DNA of 64,000 nt from Synechococcus sp. MIT S9220 (GTDB lineage: Bacteria > Cyanobacteriota > Cyanobacteriia > PCC-6307 > Cyanobiaceae), in the NCBI RefSeq assembly GCF_014304815.1, contig NZ_CP047958.1, positions 1,736,001-1,800,000 on the forward strand, given 5' to 3'. The notes beneath the pieces are model-generated. The model was not told the DNA's origin, ran no database searches, and saw nothing but the letters and a program-made list of their open reading frames with translations. Of the stretch, positions 16,752-24,676 are shown in pieces (positions within the stretch are counted from its first letter, which is position 1; every line of letters begins with the position of its first letter). The position numbers and the translations under genes are program-made.

Positions 16752-18470
16752 ATGGCGAAGAGCACGCTTCAGGTGATGGACCTCACCAGCCTTCGGGCGG
16801 TGCTGGCAGATCTGCGAGCACAGATCATTCCAAGTCGCTTTGAAAAAGCACAACAACCCAATCAGCAGAGCCTGCAGCTGGGCTTCAGAACCCTCAAGGG
16901 AATGGTCTGGCTGGAACTCAGCTGGCAGGCAGACGCCGCCAGATTGGTTCAGATTCCACCACCGAGTCGGATTGGAAGTGGCAGCACTCTGGCTCAACAG
17001 GTTCAACACGGACTCAGGCAGCTGGCCCTGGTGGACCTGGAGCAGCGAAACTTTGAGAGGGTTGTGCTGTTTCATTTCGCTCCACGCCCTGGCGAGGTGA
17101 GCGTGCGCACTTTGGTCCTGGAGCTGATGGGACGTCACAGCAATGTGCTGCTGCTCGATGACCAGAAACGGATCACCGCCATTGCCAGGCAGGTCAGACA
17201 GCACCAGTCACGGGTCCGTCCGCTCAGCACTGGGGACCCCTATCTCCCACCACCGGCACTGCAGAGCCTGCCGCCAAGCTGCGAGGAACCGTTCGAACAA
17301 TGGCGGCGCAGACTGACCTTGGTGCCGGTCGGTCTCGGCAAAGCGCTGCGCGACACCTATCAAGGCATCAGCCCCGCGCTAACGAAGCAACTCATCAACT
17401 TCTCCTCGAAGGATCAGGCACCGATACCGCTCTCAGCCAGCACTCCTGTCGAAGAGATCAGCGACAAGCAATGGCAATTGCTTCATACGCGCTGGAGGCG
17501 ATGGCTGAACCAACTCAGTTGTGACGACTTCATCCTTCAGCTGGATGAGGCTGGCGGCTATCGCGTCTGGAACGACCCGGCCGACTCATCGAGCAACAGC
17601 GAATCACTCAGCCTGCGTCTAGGGCTCTATTACCGGAAGCATCTCAACGAGCGACAACTGCTGAAAGAAAGCCAGGACCTGCAACAACTTCTGGAACAGA
17701 GCCGACAACGAGAACAGGCTCAGCGCCTCGAGCAGGTCCAGCGGCTGAAGGCCACTGGCGGCGCCGATGATCTGCAACGTCAGGCCGATGCCATTCTCTG
17801 TCAGGCCGCTCCTGACAGGGGAAGCATTGAGCAGGCCCAGAAGCTTTACCAACGGGCGAAGCGACTGCGCAGGTCCATTCCCTTAATCGAAGAGCGACTG
17901 GTCCACCACGATCAACGCCTCGCACTAATTGACGGCAGCGCAGGCTTTCTGGCAGACCTGATGCAGGCGGACTGGGACGAGGCCGGCGACCGCAACCAAC
18001 AATTGCTTGAGCTGAAGGTTGAACTGGAGGAACTGCTCACCCCTCGCCGTCGCCGTCGCCGTAGCGGTCCGCCACCGGGGCAACCTCAGCCACTGGAGAT
18101 CCGCTCACAGCATGGACTGGTGATTCAGGTGGGGCGTAACCACCGCCAGAACGAATGGATCAGCCTGCGTCAAGCTCGTGCAGGGGACCTCTGGTTTCAC
18201 GCGCAGGAGTGTCCAGGCAGCCACGTGGTGCTGAAGGCCTCAGAAGCGGCCGCTGGCGAACCAGACCTGCAGCTTGCGGCAGACCTTGCCGCCTGGTTCA
18301 GCCGGGCGAAAGGCAATCGACGTGTGCCGGTGGTCATGACTGGAGTGGAACATCTACAGAGAATCCCGGGCACTGCTCCAGGAACCGTGAGACATCGTCA
18401 AGCCGAGTTGGTCTGGGCGGAACCGGACCGTGCACAGAAAGCCCTTGAAGCTTGGGAACCCCTAGCCTGA
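16752..18470 (+). CDS. NFACT-family protein (Rqc2/RqcH homologue)
   Basis: The protein of about 572 residues has the NFACT layout. An N-terminal NFACT-N domain (MDLTSLRAVLADLRAQIIPSRFEKAQQPNQQSLQL is split across its first 50 residues) is followed by a charged coiled coil (about 300-420, rich in Gln, Arg and Leu). A C-terminal NFACT-R domain contains VGRNHRQNEWISLRQA and DLWFHAQECPGSHVVL. Bacterial RqcH binds stalled 50S subunits and adds alanine tails to nascent chains, and older annotations call it fibronectin-binding. ATG 16752 is chosen. It is divergent from gmk, with a 63-base gap. Confidence 0.88.
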   Translation: MAKSTLQVMDLTSLRAVLADLRAQIIPSRFEKAQQPNQQSLQLGFRTLKGMVWLELSWQADAARLVQIPPPSRIGSGSTLAQQVQHGLRQLALVDLEQRNFERVVLFHFAPRPGEVSVRTLVLELMGRHSNVLLLDDQKRITAIARQVRQHQSRVRPLSTGDPYLPPPALQSLPPSCEEPFEQWRRRLTLVPVGLGKALRDTYQGISPALTKQLINFSSKDQAPIPLSASTPVEEISDKQWQLLHTRWRRWLNQLSCDDFILQLDEAGGYRVWNDPADSSSNSESLSLRLGLYYRKHLNERQLLKESQDLQQLLEQSRQREQAQRLEQVQRLKATGGADDLQRQADAILCQAAPDRGSIEQAQKLYQRAKRLRRSIPLIEERLVHHDQRLALIDGSAGFLADLMQADWDEAGDRNQQLLELKVELEELLTPRRRRRRSGPPPGQPQPLEIRSQHGLVIQVGRNHRQNEWISLRQARAGDLWFHAQECPGSHVVLKASEAAAGEPDLQLAADLAAWFSRAKGNRRVPVVMTGVEHLQRIPGTAPGTVRHRQAELVWAEPDRAQKALEAWEPLA

Positions 18471-18581
18471 CACCAGCAAACTGCTCGCTCACCTCTGACG
18501 CCGATCACGCCTGAAGAGTCCCCGAAGCTGTCACCGCCGCCGCCGATTCGGATCGGAGTTCAGGCCGGTCCCCCCAACGAC

Positions 18582-19322
18582 GTGGAAATGCCTCTGGTCG
18601 ACCACCTGGAGGAGCTTCGTCAGAGAGTGCTGCGCAGTCTTGCCGCAGTGGTTGTCTGTGCCTTGGCCTGCCTTGTGGCGGTGCGTCCTCTGGTCAGAAT
18701 TCTGGAAGAGCCTGCTGGTTCGATCCGCTTCCTGCAACTGGCTCCTGGCGAATTTTTGTTCGTGTCGTTCAAAGTTGCCGGCTATGCAGGACTCACGCTG
18801 GCACTGCCCTACGTGCTGTATCAGGGGCTGGCCTTTGTTCTGCCAGGCCTGACCCAAGGAGAGCGCCGGTTGATTGCGCCGTCGGTAGCTGGATCAGCCG
18901 TTCTGTTTCTGGCCGGCCTTGCCTTTGCCTGGTGGGCTCTAGTGCCTGCTGCGCTGAATTTTCTCGTCAGCTACGGCGCCGATGTTGTGGAGCCCATCTG
19001 GTCGATTGAGCGCTATCTGGACTTCGTGCTCTTGCTGATGCTGTCGACGGGACTGGCCTTTCAGCTGCCTGTTCTGCAGCTTCTTTTGGGAGTCTTCGGC
19101 CTGGTCAACTGGCAACGCATGCTTTCAGCATGGCGCTGGGTCGTGTTGATCTCAGCCCTTGCCGGCGCTGTCCTGACGCCGTCGACAGACCCGGTCACCA
19201 TGTTGCTGCTGGCTGGGGCGATCACCGCTCTGTACCTGATCGGAGTGCTTCTTGTCGCAGCGGTTCAACGGTTCAGAGCAGAAACTCCTCCAGAGTCCCC
19301 TCCCCCTGCAGCTGCAGACTAA
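18582..19322 (+). CDS. tatC: Twin-arginine translocase subunit TatC
   Basis: TatC recognises twin-arginine signal peptides and moves folded proteins across the thylakoid and plasma membranes. The 246-residue protein has six hydrophobic segments, the N-terminal signature MPLVDHLEELRQRV, and the region KVAGYAGLTLALPYVLYQGLAFVLPGLTQGERR with the conserved Glu on the cytoplasmic loop. It ends with a Pro-rich soluble tail. GTG 18582 or ATG 18588 may be the start. It is two genes upstream of petC, a Rieske protein with a twin-arginine anchor. Its last 50 bases overlap the convergent DUF3067 gene. Confidence 0.95.
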   Translation: MEMPLVDHLEELRQRVLRSLAAVVVCALACLVAVRPLVRILEEPAGSIRFLQLAPGEFLFVSFKVAGYAGLTLALPYVLYQGLAFVLPGLTQGERRLIAPSVAGSAVLFLAGLAFAWWALVPAALNFLVSYGADVVEPIWSIERYLDFVLLLMLSTGLAFQLPVLQLLLGVFGLVNWQRMLSAWRWVVLISALAGAVLTPSTDPVTMLLLAGAITALYLIGVLLVAAVQRFRAETPPESPPPAAAD

Positions 19323-19620
19323 GCGCCTTTCCAAGTCGCGGCTTGTCCCGCGTCGTGAGCAACCAGTCCCGGACAGTCTCAGCTTCCCCCAGTCGATTCA
19401 CAATTTCCAAGACTTCCGCGAGATGAGCCCGGTAGTCAGGCTCATCCAATGGGAAGGACTGTTGCTCGAGATAGGCCCACATGACCTGGAAGTACATCCG
19501 TCTGCGCCTGGTGACCAGCTGCAAGTCGTAGCTGGCTTGCCAGCGAGAGCGCAAAAGGTCGATAACTTCATCGACGCTCAGAGGGCGCGACTCCAGCGGG
19601 GAGGAGTGATCAGTGCGCAC
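19273..19620 (-). CDS. DUF3067 family protein
   Basis: A 115-residue soluble protein shared by cyanobacteria and plastids. Recognisable features are the block VDEVIDLLRSRWQASYDLQLVTRRRRMYFQVMWAYLEQQSFPLDE (read in pieces across residues 15-60) and the following helical region with VLEIVNRLGEAETVRDWL. No catalytic motif, signal peptide or membrane segment is visible. The function is unknown. It lies between tatC, which it overlaps tail to tail by 50 bases, and petC, from which it diverges with a 104-base gap. The setting suggests, but does not prove, a link to electron-transfer complex assembly. Confidence 0.8.
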   Translation of the reverse strand: MRTDHSSPLESRPLSVDEVIDLLRSRWQASYDLQLVTRRRRMYFQVMWAYLEQQSFPLDEPDYRAHLAEVLEIVNRLGEAETVRDWLLTTRDKPRLGKALSLQLQGEGTLEEFLL

Positions 19621-19724
19621 TGAACAAGACCTTGAACATCAATGAAAATCCAGTCTCCGCAAAGTGTGACATGACCTAATAGAGCCCATAATGGGCCCCA
19701 TCCAGTGCCCAACGAACGTCAGAT

Positions 19725-20261
19725 ATGACTCAGATGCCAGCCGCTGATGTGCCCGGAATGGGCCGCAGGCAGTTCATGAATCTGCTGACCTTCGGCTCCG
19801 TGACCGGCGTCGCCCTCGGAGCGCTCTATCCGGTGGTGAATTACTTCATTCCTCCACGGGCTGCAGGAAGCGGCGGAGGCACCAGTGCCAAGGATGAGCT
19901 CGGTAACCCCGTAACACTCAGCGGCTGGCTCAGTGACCACCCCACAGGTGACCGCAGCCTTGTTCAGGGTCTGAAGGGTGATCCCACGTATTTGATCGTT
20001 GAAGGGGAAGATGCCATCGGCAGTTATGGCATCAATGCCATCTGCACCCACCTGGGCTGTGTTGTGCCCTGGAACAGTGGCGCCAACAAGTTCATGTGCC
20101 CTTGTCATGGCAGCCAATACGACGCCACCGGCAAAGTTGTGAGAGGTCCGGCGCCACTCTCACTGGCCCTGGCCAATGTGAGCGTTGAGGACGACAACGT
20201 TTTCGTGAGCCAATGGACCGAAACCGACTTCCGAACAGGTGAGAAGCCCTGGTGGGGCTGA
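19725..20261 (+). CDS. petC: Cytochrome b6f Rieske iron-sulfur protein (PetC)
   Basis: The 178-residue protein carries the [2Fe-2S] cluster of cytochrome b6f. Cluster ligands are Cys107 and His109 in CTHLGC and Cys125 and His128 in CPCHGS; Cys112 and Cys127 form the disulfide. The N-terminus has a [14 protein letters not shown] twin-arginine-like motif before a single membrane helix (about 20-43), which acts as an uncleaved Tat signal anchor. The lumenal domain ends RTGEKPWW. petA follows 44 bases on. A perfect 6-bp inverted repeat lies 28 bases upstream of the ATG. Confidence 0.97.
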   Translation: MTQMPAADVPGMGRRQFMNLLTFGSVTGVALGALYPVVNYFIPPRAAGSGGGTSAKDELGNPVTLSGWLSDHPTGDRSLVQGLKGDPTYLIVEGEDAIGSYGINAICTHLGCVVPWNSGANKFMCPCHGSQYDATGKVVRGPAPLSLALANVSVEDDNVFVSQWTETDFRTGEKPWWG

Positions 20262-20305
20262 TCAAGAACCTTTTGCCCACCGATCTCTCCCGAAACACGC
20301 CTCCG

Positions 20306-21238
20306 ATGCGCCGCATTCTCCCCTCACTTTTCGCAGCCCTGATCCTGGGCCTTGCCGTGTTCACGGCTCCAACAAGCAGCTGGGCTTACCCCTTCTGGGC
20401 TCAGCAGAACTACGCCTCGCCAAGAGAAGCCACTGGCAAAATCGTGTGTGCTAACTGCCACCTCGCCAAGAAAATCACCCAGGCAGAGGTTCCTCAATCC
20501 GTTCTTCCTGACACGGTCTTTAAGGCGGCAGTGAAAATTCCTTATGAGCAAGGGCTCCAGGAAATCGGAGCCGACGGCAGCGATGTTGGCTTACAGGTCG
20601 GAGCTGTCATCCAGCTTCCCGATGGCTTCACCCTGGCCCCACAGGACCGCTGGACCGATGAGATCAAGGAGGAAACCGAAGGTGTTTATTTCACGCAGTA
20701 CAGCGACGATCAACCCAACATTCTTCTTGTAGGTCCGATTCCAGGTGATCAGCACCAGGAAATCGTCTTCCCTGTCCTTTCACCGGATCCAGCCACAGAT
20801 AGCAACATCCACTTCGGCAAATATCAGATCTTCGTTGGGGGTAACCGAGGCCGTGGCCAGGTTTATCCGACCGGAGAAAAGAGCAACAACACCGTTTACA
20901 CCTCTCCCGCTACTGGAACCGTCTCATCAATTGAAGACGGCGACAATGGGGCCAAGATCGTCAGCATCGCTAGCGCGGACGGCGAGACCGCCACTGAAAC
21001 CATTCCCGTGGGTCCTGCTCTGGTTGTCGGAGTCGGAGACGCCATTGAAGCGGGTACTCCCCTGACCGACGATCCAAATGTGGGTGGTTTCGGACAGGTT
21101 GATGCTGAAGTTGTGCTTCAGAACCCCGTTCGGATTTATGGTCTGTTGGCGTTCTTCGCAGCTGTTTCGCTGGCCCAGATCATGTTGGTTCTGAAGAAGA
21201 AGCAGATTGAGAAGGTGCAAGCCGCTGAGGGTGTCTGA
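20306..21238 (+). CDS. petA: Cytochrome f (PetA)
   Basis: The 310-residue precursor has a Sec signal peptide ([16 protein letters not shown]...SSWA). The mature protein starts YPFWAQQNY, whose tyrosine amino group is the sixth heme ligand. Heme c is attached at CANCH (Cys48, Cys51, His52). The large lumenal domain follows, then a C-terminal membrane anchor ([20 protein letters not shown]) and a short basic stromal tail. ATG 20306 gives the normal length; the open frame to 20252 would overlap petC. The gene is expressed with petC. Confidence 0.97.
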   Translation: MRRILPSLFAALILGLAVFTAPTSSWAYPFWAQQNYASPREATGKIVCANCHLAKKITQAEVPQSVLPDTVFKAAVKIPYEQGLQEIGADGSDVGLQVGAVIQLPDGFTLAPQDRWTDEIKEETEGVYFTQYSDDQPNILLVGPIPGDQHQEIVFPVLSPDPATDSNIHFGKYQIFVGGNRGRGQVYPTGEKSNNTVYTSPATGTVSSIEDGDNGAKIVSIASADGETATETIPVGPALVVGVGDAIEAGTPLTDDPNVGGFGQVDAEVVLQNPVRIYGLLAFFAAVSLAQIMLVLKKKQIEKVQAAEGV

Positions 21239-21243
21239 GCTCA

Positions 21244-22110
21244 GTGTTGATCCCTGCAATTTTCACCTCCCCCGGGCCCGAGCTGTTTCAGCTCGGGCCT
21301 TTCGTACTGCGTTGGTATGGACTGCTGATTGCAGTTGCCGTCTTGATCGGACTCAATCTCTCCAGCTGGCTGGCGCGACAGCGCGGCCTAGATGCCAATC
21401 TGATCAGTGACCTGCTGCCAATCCTTGTGCTGGCAGCAGTCATCGGTGCGAGAGCGTATTACGTCGCCTTCGAATGGGATTCCTACCAACGCTCATGGTG
21501 GGATGCCTTCGCAATCTGGAAAGGAGGCATTGCTATCCATGGAGCTCTCCTAGGGGGATCGCTGGCGGTGATTTTGTTCTGCCGTTGGCGACGGGTGTCG
21601 TTCTGGAATGTTTTGGACGTGTTGGTGCCCTCGGTGGTGTTGGGACAAGCCATTGGCCGCTGGGGGAACTTTTTCAATTCAGAAGCGTTTGGAGTCCCCA
21701 CCGATCTGCCATGGAAACTTTTTATTCCCGCAGCAAACCGGCCAGGTGTTTTCAAAACTGCTGAATTCTTCCACCCCACATTTCTCTACGAATCCATCTG
21801 GAACATTGGACTCTTTGTGTTGTTAATGGTGCTTTTCCGGCTCGGCCGCCAAAACAAAATTTCCCTGCCATCAGGAGCTCTCAGCTGCATCTATCTGCTC
21901 AGCTACAGCCTTGGCCGCATCTGGATCGAAGGGCTGAGGATCGACCCGCTCTGCCTCGGCGGACAACCTCCGTTCTGTGATGGTGGCCTGCGTATTGCTC
22001 AGCTGATGAGTCTCAGTTTAATGGCCATCGCTGGCTTGGGGCTGTTCTGGCTGTATGGACGCAAGTCGCCACTTCCGGATCCCGGACTCAAAAAGGCAGA
22101 CCCTTCATGA
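21244..22110 (+). CDS. lgt: Prolipoprotein diacylglyceryl transferase
   Basis: The 288-residue membrane enzyme attaches diacylglycerol to the lipobox cysteine of prolipoproteins. It has about seven hydrophobic segments, the start pattern [20 protein letters not shown], the catalytic YYVAFEWD and [14 protein letters not shown] region, and the Lgt signature [14 protein letters not shown]. The start is GTG 21244, only 5 bases after petA, so it may be read through from petCA. A strong hairpin lies inside the first 20 codons. The stop overlaps the cobM ATG (ATGA). Confidence 0.95.
   Translation: MLIPAIFTSPGPELFQLGPFVLRWYGLLIAVAVLIGLNLSSWLARQRGLDANLISDLLPILVLAAVIGARAYYVAFEWDSYQRSWWDAFAIWKGGIAIHGALLGGSLAVILFCRWRRVSFWNVLDVLVPSVVLGQAIGRWGNFFNSEAFGVPTDLPWKLFIPAANRPGVFKTAEFFHPTFLYESIWNIGLFVLLMVLFRLGRQNKISLPSGALSCIYLLSYSLGRIWIEGLRIDPLCLGGQPPFCDGGLRIAQLMSLSLMAIAGLGLFWLYGRKSPLPDPGLKKADPS
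21275..21299 (+). promoter_or_regulatory. Perfect 11-bp hairpin at the petA/lgt junction
   Basis: GGCCCGAGCTG (21275-21285) pairs perfectly with CAGCTCGGGCC (21289-21299) across a TTT loop, followed by TTTC. It starts 37 bases after the petA stop and lies inside the lgt coding sequence. It could be a partial terminator, a 3' stabiliser for petCA mRNA, or a brake on lgt translation. The stem and its position are seen; the role is inferred. Confidence 0.6.
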
Positions 22111-22862
22111 GCAAGATCTCGATCGTGGGTGCTGGCCCGGGAGCACCTGATCTACTGACCCGCCGTGCCGAAGACCGCATTGCCCATGCTGATGTTCTGA
22201 TCTGGACTGACTCACTCGTATCGCCCCAGATCGCGGATCTTGCGCCGGCCGGCTGCGAAAAGATCCGCACCAGCACGCTCACGCTTGAACAGGTTCTTCC
22301 CCTGATGATCGAGCGTGTGAGCAGCGGGAAGAACGTGGTGCGTCTTCACGATGGTGACCCCTGTCTCTACGGAGCGCTCAGCGAGCAGGTCAGCGGGCTT
22401 GCCGATGCAGGAATCGAAGTGGAAGTGGTTCCTGGCATCAGCGCCTATCAGGCAACCGCCTCGGCTCTCAAAGCGGAATTGACCATCCCAGGCCTTGTGC
22501 AAACCATCGTGCTAAGCCGCAGCGGAGGCCGAACCGGCGTTCCGGAACGCGAAGAGCTGAGACACCTGGCCAGCCTGAGAGCCTCGCTCTGCCTCTACCT
22601 CAGCGCCCGCCATGTGGACGAGGTCCAGTCGACGCTGCTTGAGCATTACCCCGCAGACACCCCGGTCGCCATCGGATACCGGGTCAGCTGGCCTGATGAA
22701 TCGCTTGATCTGGTGCCTCTCGATCAGATGGCAAAGGTCACACATGATCGCAATCTGATTCGCACCACGCTGTATGTGATCAGTCCGGCCTTTCGTTCAA
22801 CCAATCTGCGATCAAAGCTCTATTCGCCTGATCATGACCACTTGTTCCGGCCCAAGCGGTAA
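22107..22862 (+). CDS. cobM: Precorrin-4 C11-methyltransferase
   Basis: The 251-residue SAM-dependent methyltransferase acts in corrin ring synthesis. It shows the uroporphyrin/precorrin methylase pattern: [29 protein letters not shown] at the start, [18 protein letters not shown] (the GDP loop), [14 protein letters not shown], and [10 protein letters not shown] near the end. The start ATG overlaps the lgt stop by 4 bases. The cobT-type gene elsewhere in the window serves the end of the same pathway. tRNA-Val follows 37 bases on. Confidence 0.93.
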   Translation: MSKISIVGAGPGAPDLLTRRAEDRIAHADVLIWTDSLVSPQIADLAPAGCEKIRTSTLTLEQVLPLMIERVSSGKNVVRLHDGDPCLYGALSEQVSGLADAGIEVEVVPGISAYQATASALKAELTIPGLVQTIVLSRSGGRTGVPEREELRHLASLRASLCLYLSARHVDEVQSTLLEHYPADTPVAIGYRVSWPDESLDLVPLDQMAKVTHDRNLIRTTLYVISPAFRSTNLRSKLYSPDHDHLFRPKR

Positions 22863-22899
22863 ACAATCCGGACAGGTGGTGTTTTAAGATTGAACGATC

Positions 22900-22971
<72 letters not shown>

Positions 22972-22980
22972 TGCTCCTCA

Positions 22981-23002
22981 AACCCTTGCTTTTCAGGGTT
23001 TT
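22981..23002 (+). terminator. Weak terminator after tRNA-Val
   Basis: A 6-bp stem AACCCT/AGGGTT with an 8-base T-rich loop is followed by TT. It lies 9 bases after the tRNA and probably ends its transcript, although the T-run is short. Confidence 0.55.
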
Positions 23003-23276
23003 CATCTCATTATCAAGCGCAGTTTTCGGGCGGCATCAGCATTAACGAAGGCCAGAGAAACCGGACATTAAAGAATCATCAGAGAGATTAATGATCTCAC
23101 ATTCGAGATTCAAAGCACAGGATCTGATGCATCTCAAACGATGCGGTCTTGGCCGTCTTCAGTTGTCACTCCTGTCGTTGAGCTGTGATCACGCTTCAGC
23201 GATCAGAAACCTGCTTCATGCACAGCTGCTAACAGCACAGTTCCAACTACATTCAGTGCATCAGATTTCTGTTGTC
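23003..23276 (+). other. Gene-free stretch before the DUF1330 gene
   Basis: Together with the terminator these bases form a gap of about 300 between tRNA-Val and the DUF1330 start. An open frame from 23091 runs into the DUF1330 gene, but its first 62 codons look like random Ser/His/Leu-rich sequence and are not accepted. I see no further tRNA, repeat or clear operator. The promoter of the DUF1330 gene is presumably here. Confidence 0.4.
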
Positions 23277-23570
23277 ATGGCAAAGGGCTACTGGATCAGC
23301 ACCGGCACGATTCACACACCACTGGCCATGGTCCCCTACATCAGTCGACTCACGGAATGGCTCCCCAGCGTCGGGGCCAAATTCCTGGTGCGCGATGTTC
23401 AATGTGATGTTCGTGAAGGCACCCCTGGTTCTTTGAATGTGATCATCGAGTTCCCATCTCTCCAGTCAGCCATATCGGCCTATGAGTCAGCGGACTATCA
23501 ATCTCTGATTGAGCTACGCACACCCCACTCGGAGCTCACCCTGTCGATCTCAGAAGAATTAGTTGCCTAG
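23277..23570 (+). CDS. DUF1330 family protein
   Basis: The 97-residue product (MAKGYWISTGTIHTPLAMVPYI...) fits the DUF1330 family: a small dimeric alpha-beta-barrel domain with an N-terminal KGYWI strand, a GAKFLVRD strand, a variable loop and the IIEFPSLQSAISAYESADYQSL block. The family function is unknown. ATG 23277 sits exactly at the domain start. It is monocistronic, between tRNA-Val and a good terminator. Confidence 0.85.
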   Translation: MAKGYWISTGTIHTPLAMVPYISRLTEWLPSVGAKFLVRDVQCDVREGTPGSLNVIIEFPSLQSAISAYESADYQSLIELRTPHSELTLSISEELVA

Positions 23571-23661
23571 ATCTTCAAGGTGTTGATCACTACGGATGTT
23601 TTGAAGACTTTCGTGCAAAATCAACTCGTCTTCGGGTCATCAACCGGAGATGCGTCGAACC

Positions 23662-23687
23662 AAGGAGGGGTGGGACCCTCCTTTTTT
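23662..23687 (+). terminator. Rho-independent terminator after the DUF1330 gene
   Basis: An 8-bp stem AAGGAGGG/CCCTCCTT with a 6-base loop runs into a T-tract (six T in total). It lies about 90 bases after the DUF1330 stop. Confidence 0.85.
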
Positions 23688-23791
23688 CTTGGCTCATGAG
23701 CAACACTTGGCATCGCGACTGAAGTCAATCCGCAGTTCCGTGAGTGGATACGCCAAGATCTGCGTACTTACTGAGTCATTCGATGCTTCGA

Positions 23792-23983
23792 ATGAAGAAT
23801 CCGATTCTGCAAAGAATCTGGGCGATCATCACTTGGCGATGGCGCATGCAGATCGCCCTCAATGCGCCTTTTGCGCTGCTCTGGGTTGCTGATAAAACCA
23901 ATCCAGCAGTGCATGCTTTCAACATGACTGCTCTCTCAGCAGTGCATGCTGAATGGCTGGCACCGATGATTGGCATTGCTTGA
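23792..23983 (+). CDS. Possible small hydrophobic protein, unrecognised
   Basis: A 63-residue ORF from ATG 23792 (alternative ATG 23783). It begins with a basic amphipathic stretch (MKNPILQRIWAIITWRWRMQ) followed by a mildly hydrophobic part (IALNAPFALLWVA). Its second half repeats AVHA twice because of a 13-base direct repeat. Amino-acid pattern and Trp/Arg use look protein-like, but I recognise no family. It stands alone between a terminator and the convergent small-ORF pair. It may be a taxon-restricted gene or a chance ORF. Confidence 0.4.
   Translation: MKNPILQRIWAIITWRWRMQIALNAPFALLWVADKTNPAVHAFNMTALSAVHAEWLAPMIGIA
23905..23950 (+). repeat. 13-base direct repeat, 33-base period
   Basis: AGCAGTGCATGCT occurs at 23905-23917 and again at 23938-23950. 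The 33-base spacing keeps the frame of the small ORF, which therefore has two AVHA segments eleven residues apart. The core GCATGC is itself palindromic. Confidence 0.8.
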
Positions 23984-24002
23984 AGTTTCAACGCGCAGCT
24001 CC

Positions 24003-24030
24003 AATCAGCGTTGACGAATCAGCGTTGACG
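24003..24030 (+). repeat. Perfect 14-base tandem duplication
   Basis: AATCAGCGTTGACG is repeated head to tail without a spacer (24003-24016 and 24017-24030). It covers the stop codon of the small minus-strand peptide gene, so it looks like a recent slippage event at a gene end. Confidence 0.85.
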
Positions 24031-24129
24031 GAGCGTGAGCATCCAGAGCCAGATGGCGAACAATGTCCCAACGGGAATCACGATCACAAGCAGCTGAGCA
24101 ATCACCAGATTGCGAACGTCTGGGTCCAT
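24019..24129 (-). CDS. Possible 36-residue single-helix membrane peptide
   Basis: ATG 24129 opens a 36-codon frame with a short acidic N-terminus (MDPDVRNL), a long hydrophobic helix (VIAQLLVIVIPVGTLFAIWLWML) and a basic end (TLRQR). It starts just 2 bases after the stop of the preceding minus-strand ORF, as in coupled genes. The layout is like small photosystem or membrane-complex subunits, but I do not recognise it as any of them. Its stop lies in a tandem repeat. It is too short for ordinary gene callers. Confidence 0.5.
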   Translation of the reverse strand: MDPDVRNLVIAQLLVIVIPVGTLFAIWLWMLTLRQR

Positions 24130-24131
24130 GT

Positions 24132-24524
24132 TCAGAAGGGGATGACAAGCGACCAGCGTTTGCGTCTGTACCGCCAACGCTTGCCTGAGTTCTCCGCCTC
24201 TGGCACTTCACCTGCCAAAAATCCTTTCGGATCTTCAGGGTTGTCGCTGACTTCAGCAGCACCCTCCTTCGGCACTTCGTGACCAACAAAATGATGGGCT
24301 TCTTGCTTGCAAAACCGCACTGGATTTTGCGAAGTGCTGGTCCACAGACCAGTTCTGCGGATGCTGTATTGACCAGCGGAGTCAGCCCAGTGATGACAGG
24401 CCCGCGAGGCTGACTCCGGCGACTCATAGCGGCCCAGAGCCCCGATGAAGTGGATGAGATTGGGGATCTGAGTGTCCACCAGAGCAGCCAGCAAAAGTTG
24501 CGTGATCCGGCTTGATTTCATCAT
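24132..24524 (-). CDS. Picocyanobacteria-type small protein with two conserved cysteines
   Basis: A 130-residue ORF with a GGGAG ribosome-binding site before ATG 24524. It begins MMKSSRITQLLLAALV, a weak signal-like segment. It then has the pattern SASRACHHWADSAGQYSI and later NPVRFCKQEAHHFVGHEV, and ends in a very basic WRYRRKRW stretch. The spacing of the two Cys blocks (A-C-x-x-W, then R-x-C-x-x-E) resembles a group of small marine-picocyanobacterial proteins of unknown function, but that is from memory. It may be coupled to the 36-residue peptide gene. Confidence 0.5.
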   Translation of the reverse strand: MMKSSRITQLLLAALVDTQIPNLIHFIGALGRYESPESASRACHHWADSAGQYSIRRTGLWTSTSQNPVRFCKQEAHHFVGHEVPKEGAAEVSDNPEDPKGFLAGEVPEAENSGKRWRYRRKRWSLVIPF

Positions 24525-24676
24525 GCTGAACTCCCGCTCACACGATCACCGAAAACCTGCATGCCATGGGAGGAAAGAATGAATTCCGATGTGGCAACTG
24601 TCTCTGTGTGCTTCGTGGCACTGACAGAACTGAAAATCGAGCTTAATTTCACTGCAACGAATTCAGTGAGGGTCGG
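24525..24676 (+). other. Intergenic region upstream of the RodZ-like gene
   Basis: A 152-base gap between the divergent small-ORF pair and the HTH protein gene. An open frame crosses it on the plus strand but looks non-coding. It should hold promoters for both directions; none can be placed with confidence. Confidence 0.35.

Noticed and set aside
23091-23276. N-terminal extension of the DUF1330 ORF
   Set aside because: The DUF1330 domain begins exactly at ATG 23277. The 62 upstream codons look random and give an unusually long protein.
23650-23892. 80-codon plus-strand ORF
   Set aside because: It spans a strong terminator hairpin and T-tract and has no recognisable features.
24005-24427. 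140-codon minus-strand ORF overlapping the small-gene pair
   Set aside because: It is in another frame, is very rich in Arg and Ser, and has no good ribosome-binding site. The 130-codon and 36-codon frames look more protein-like.
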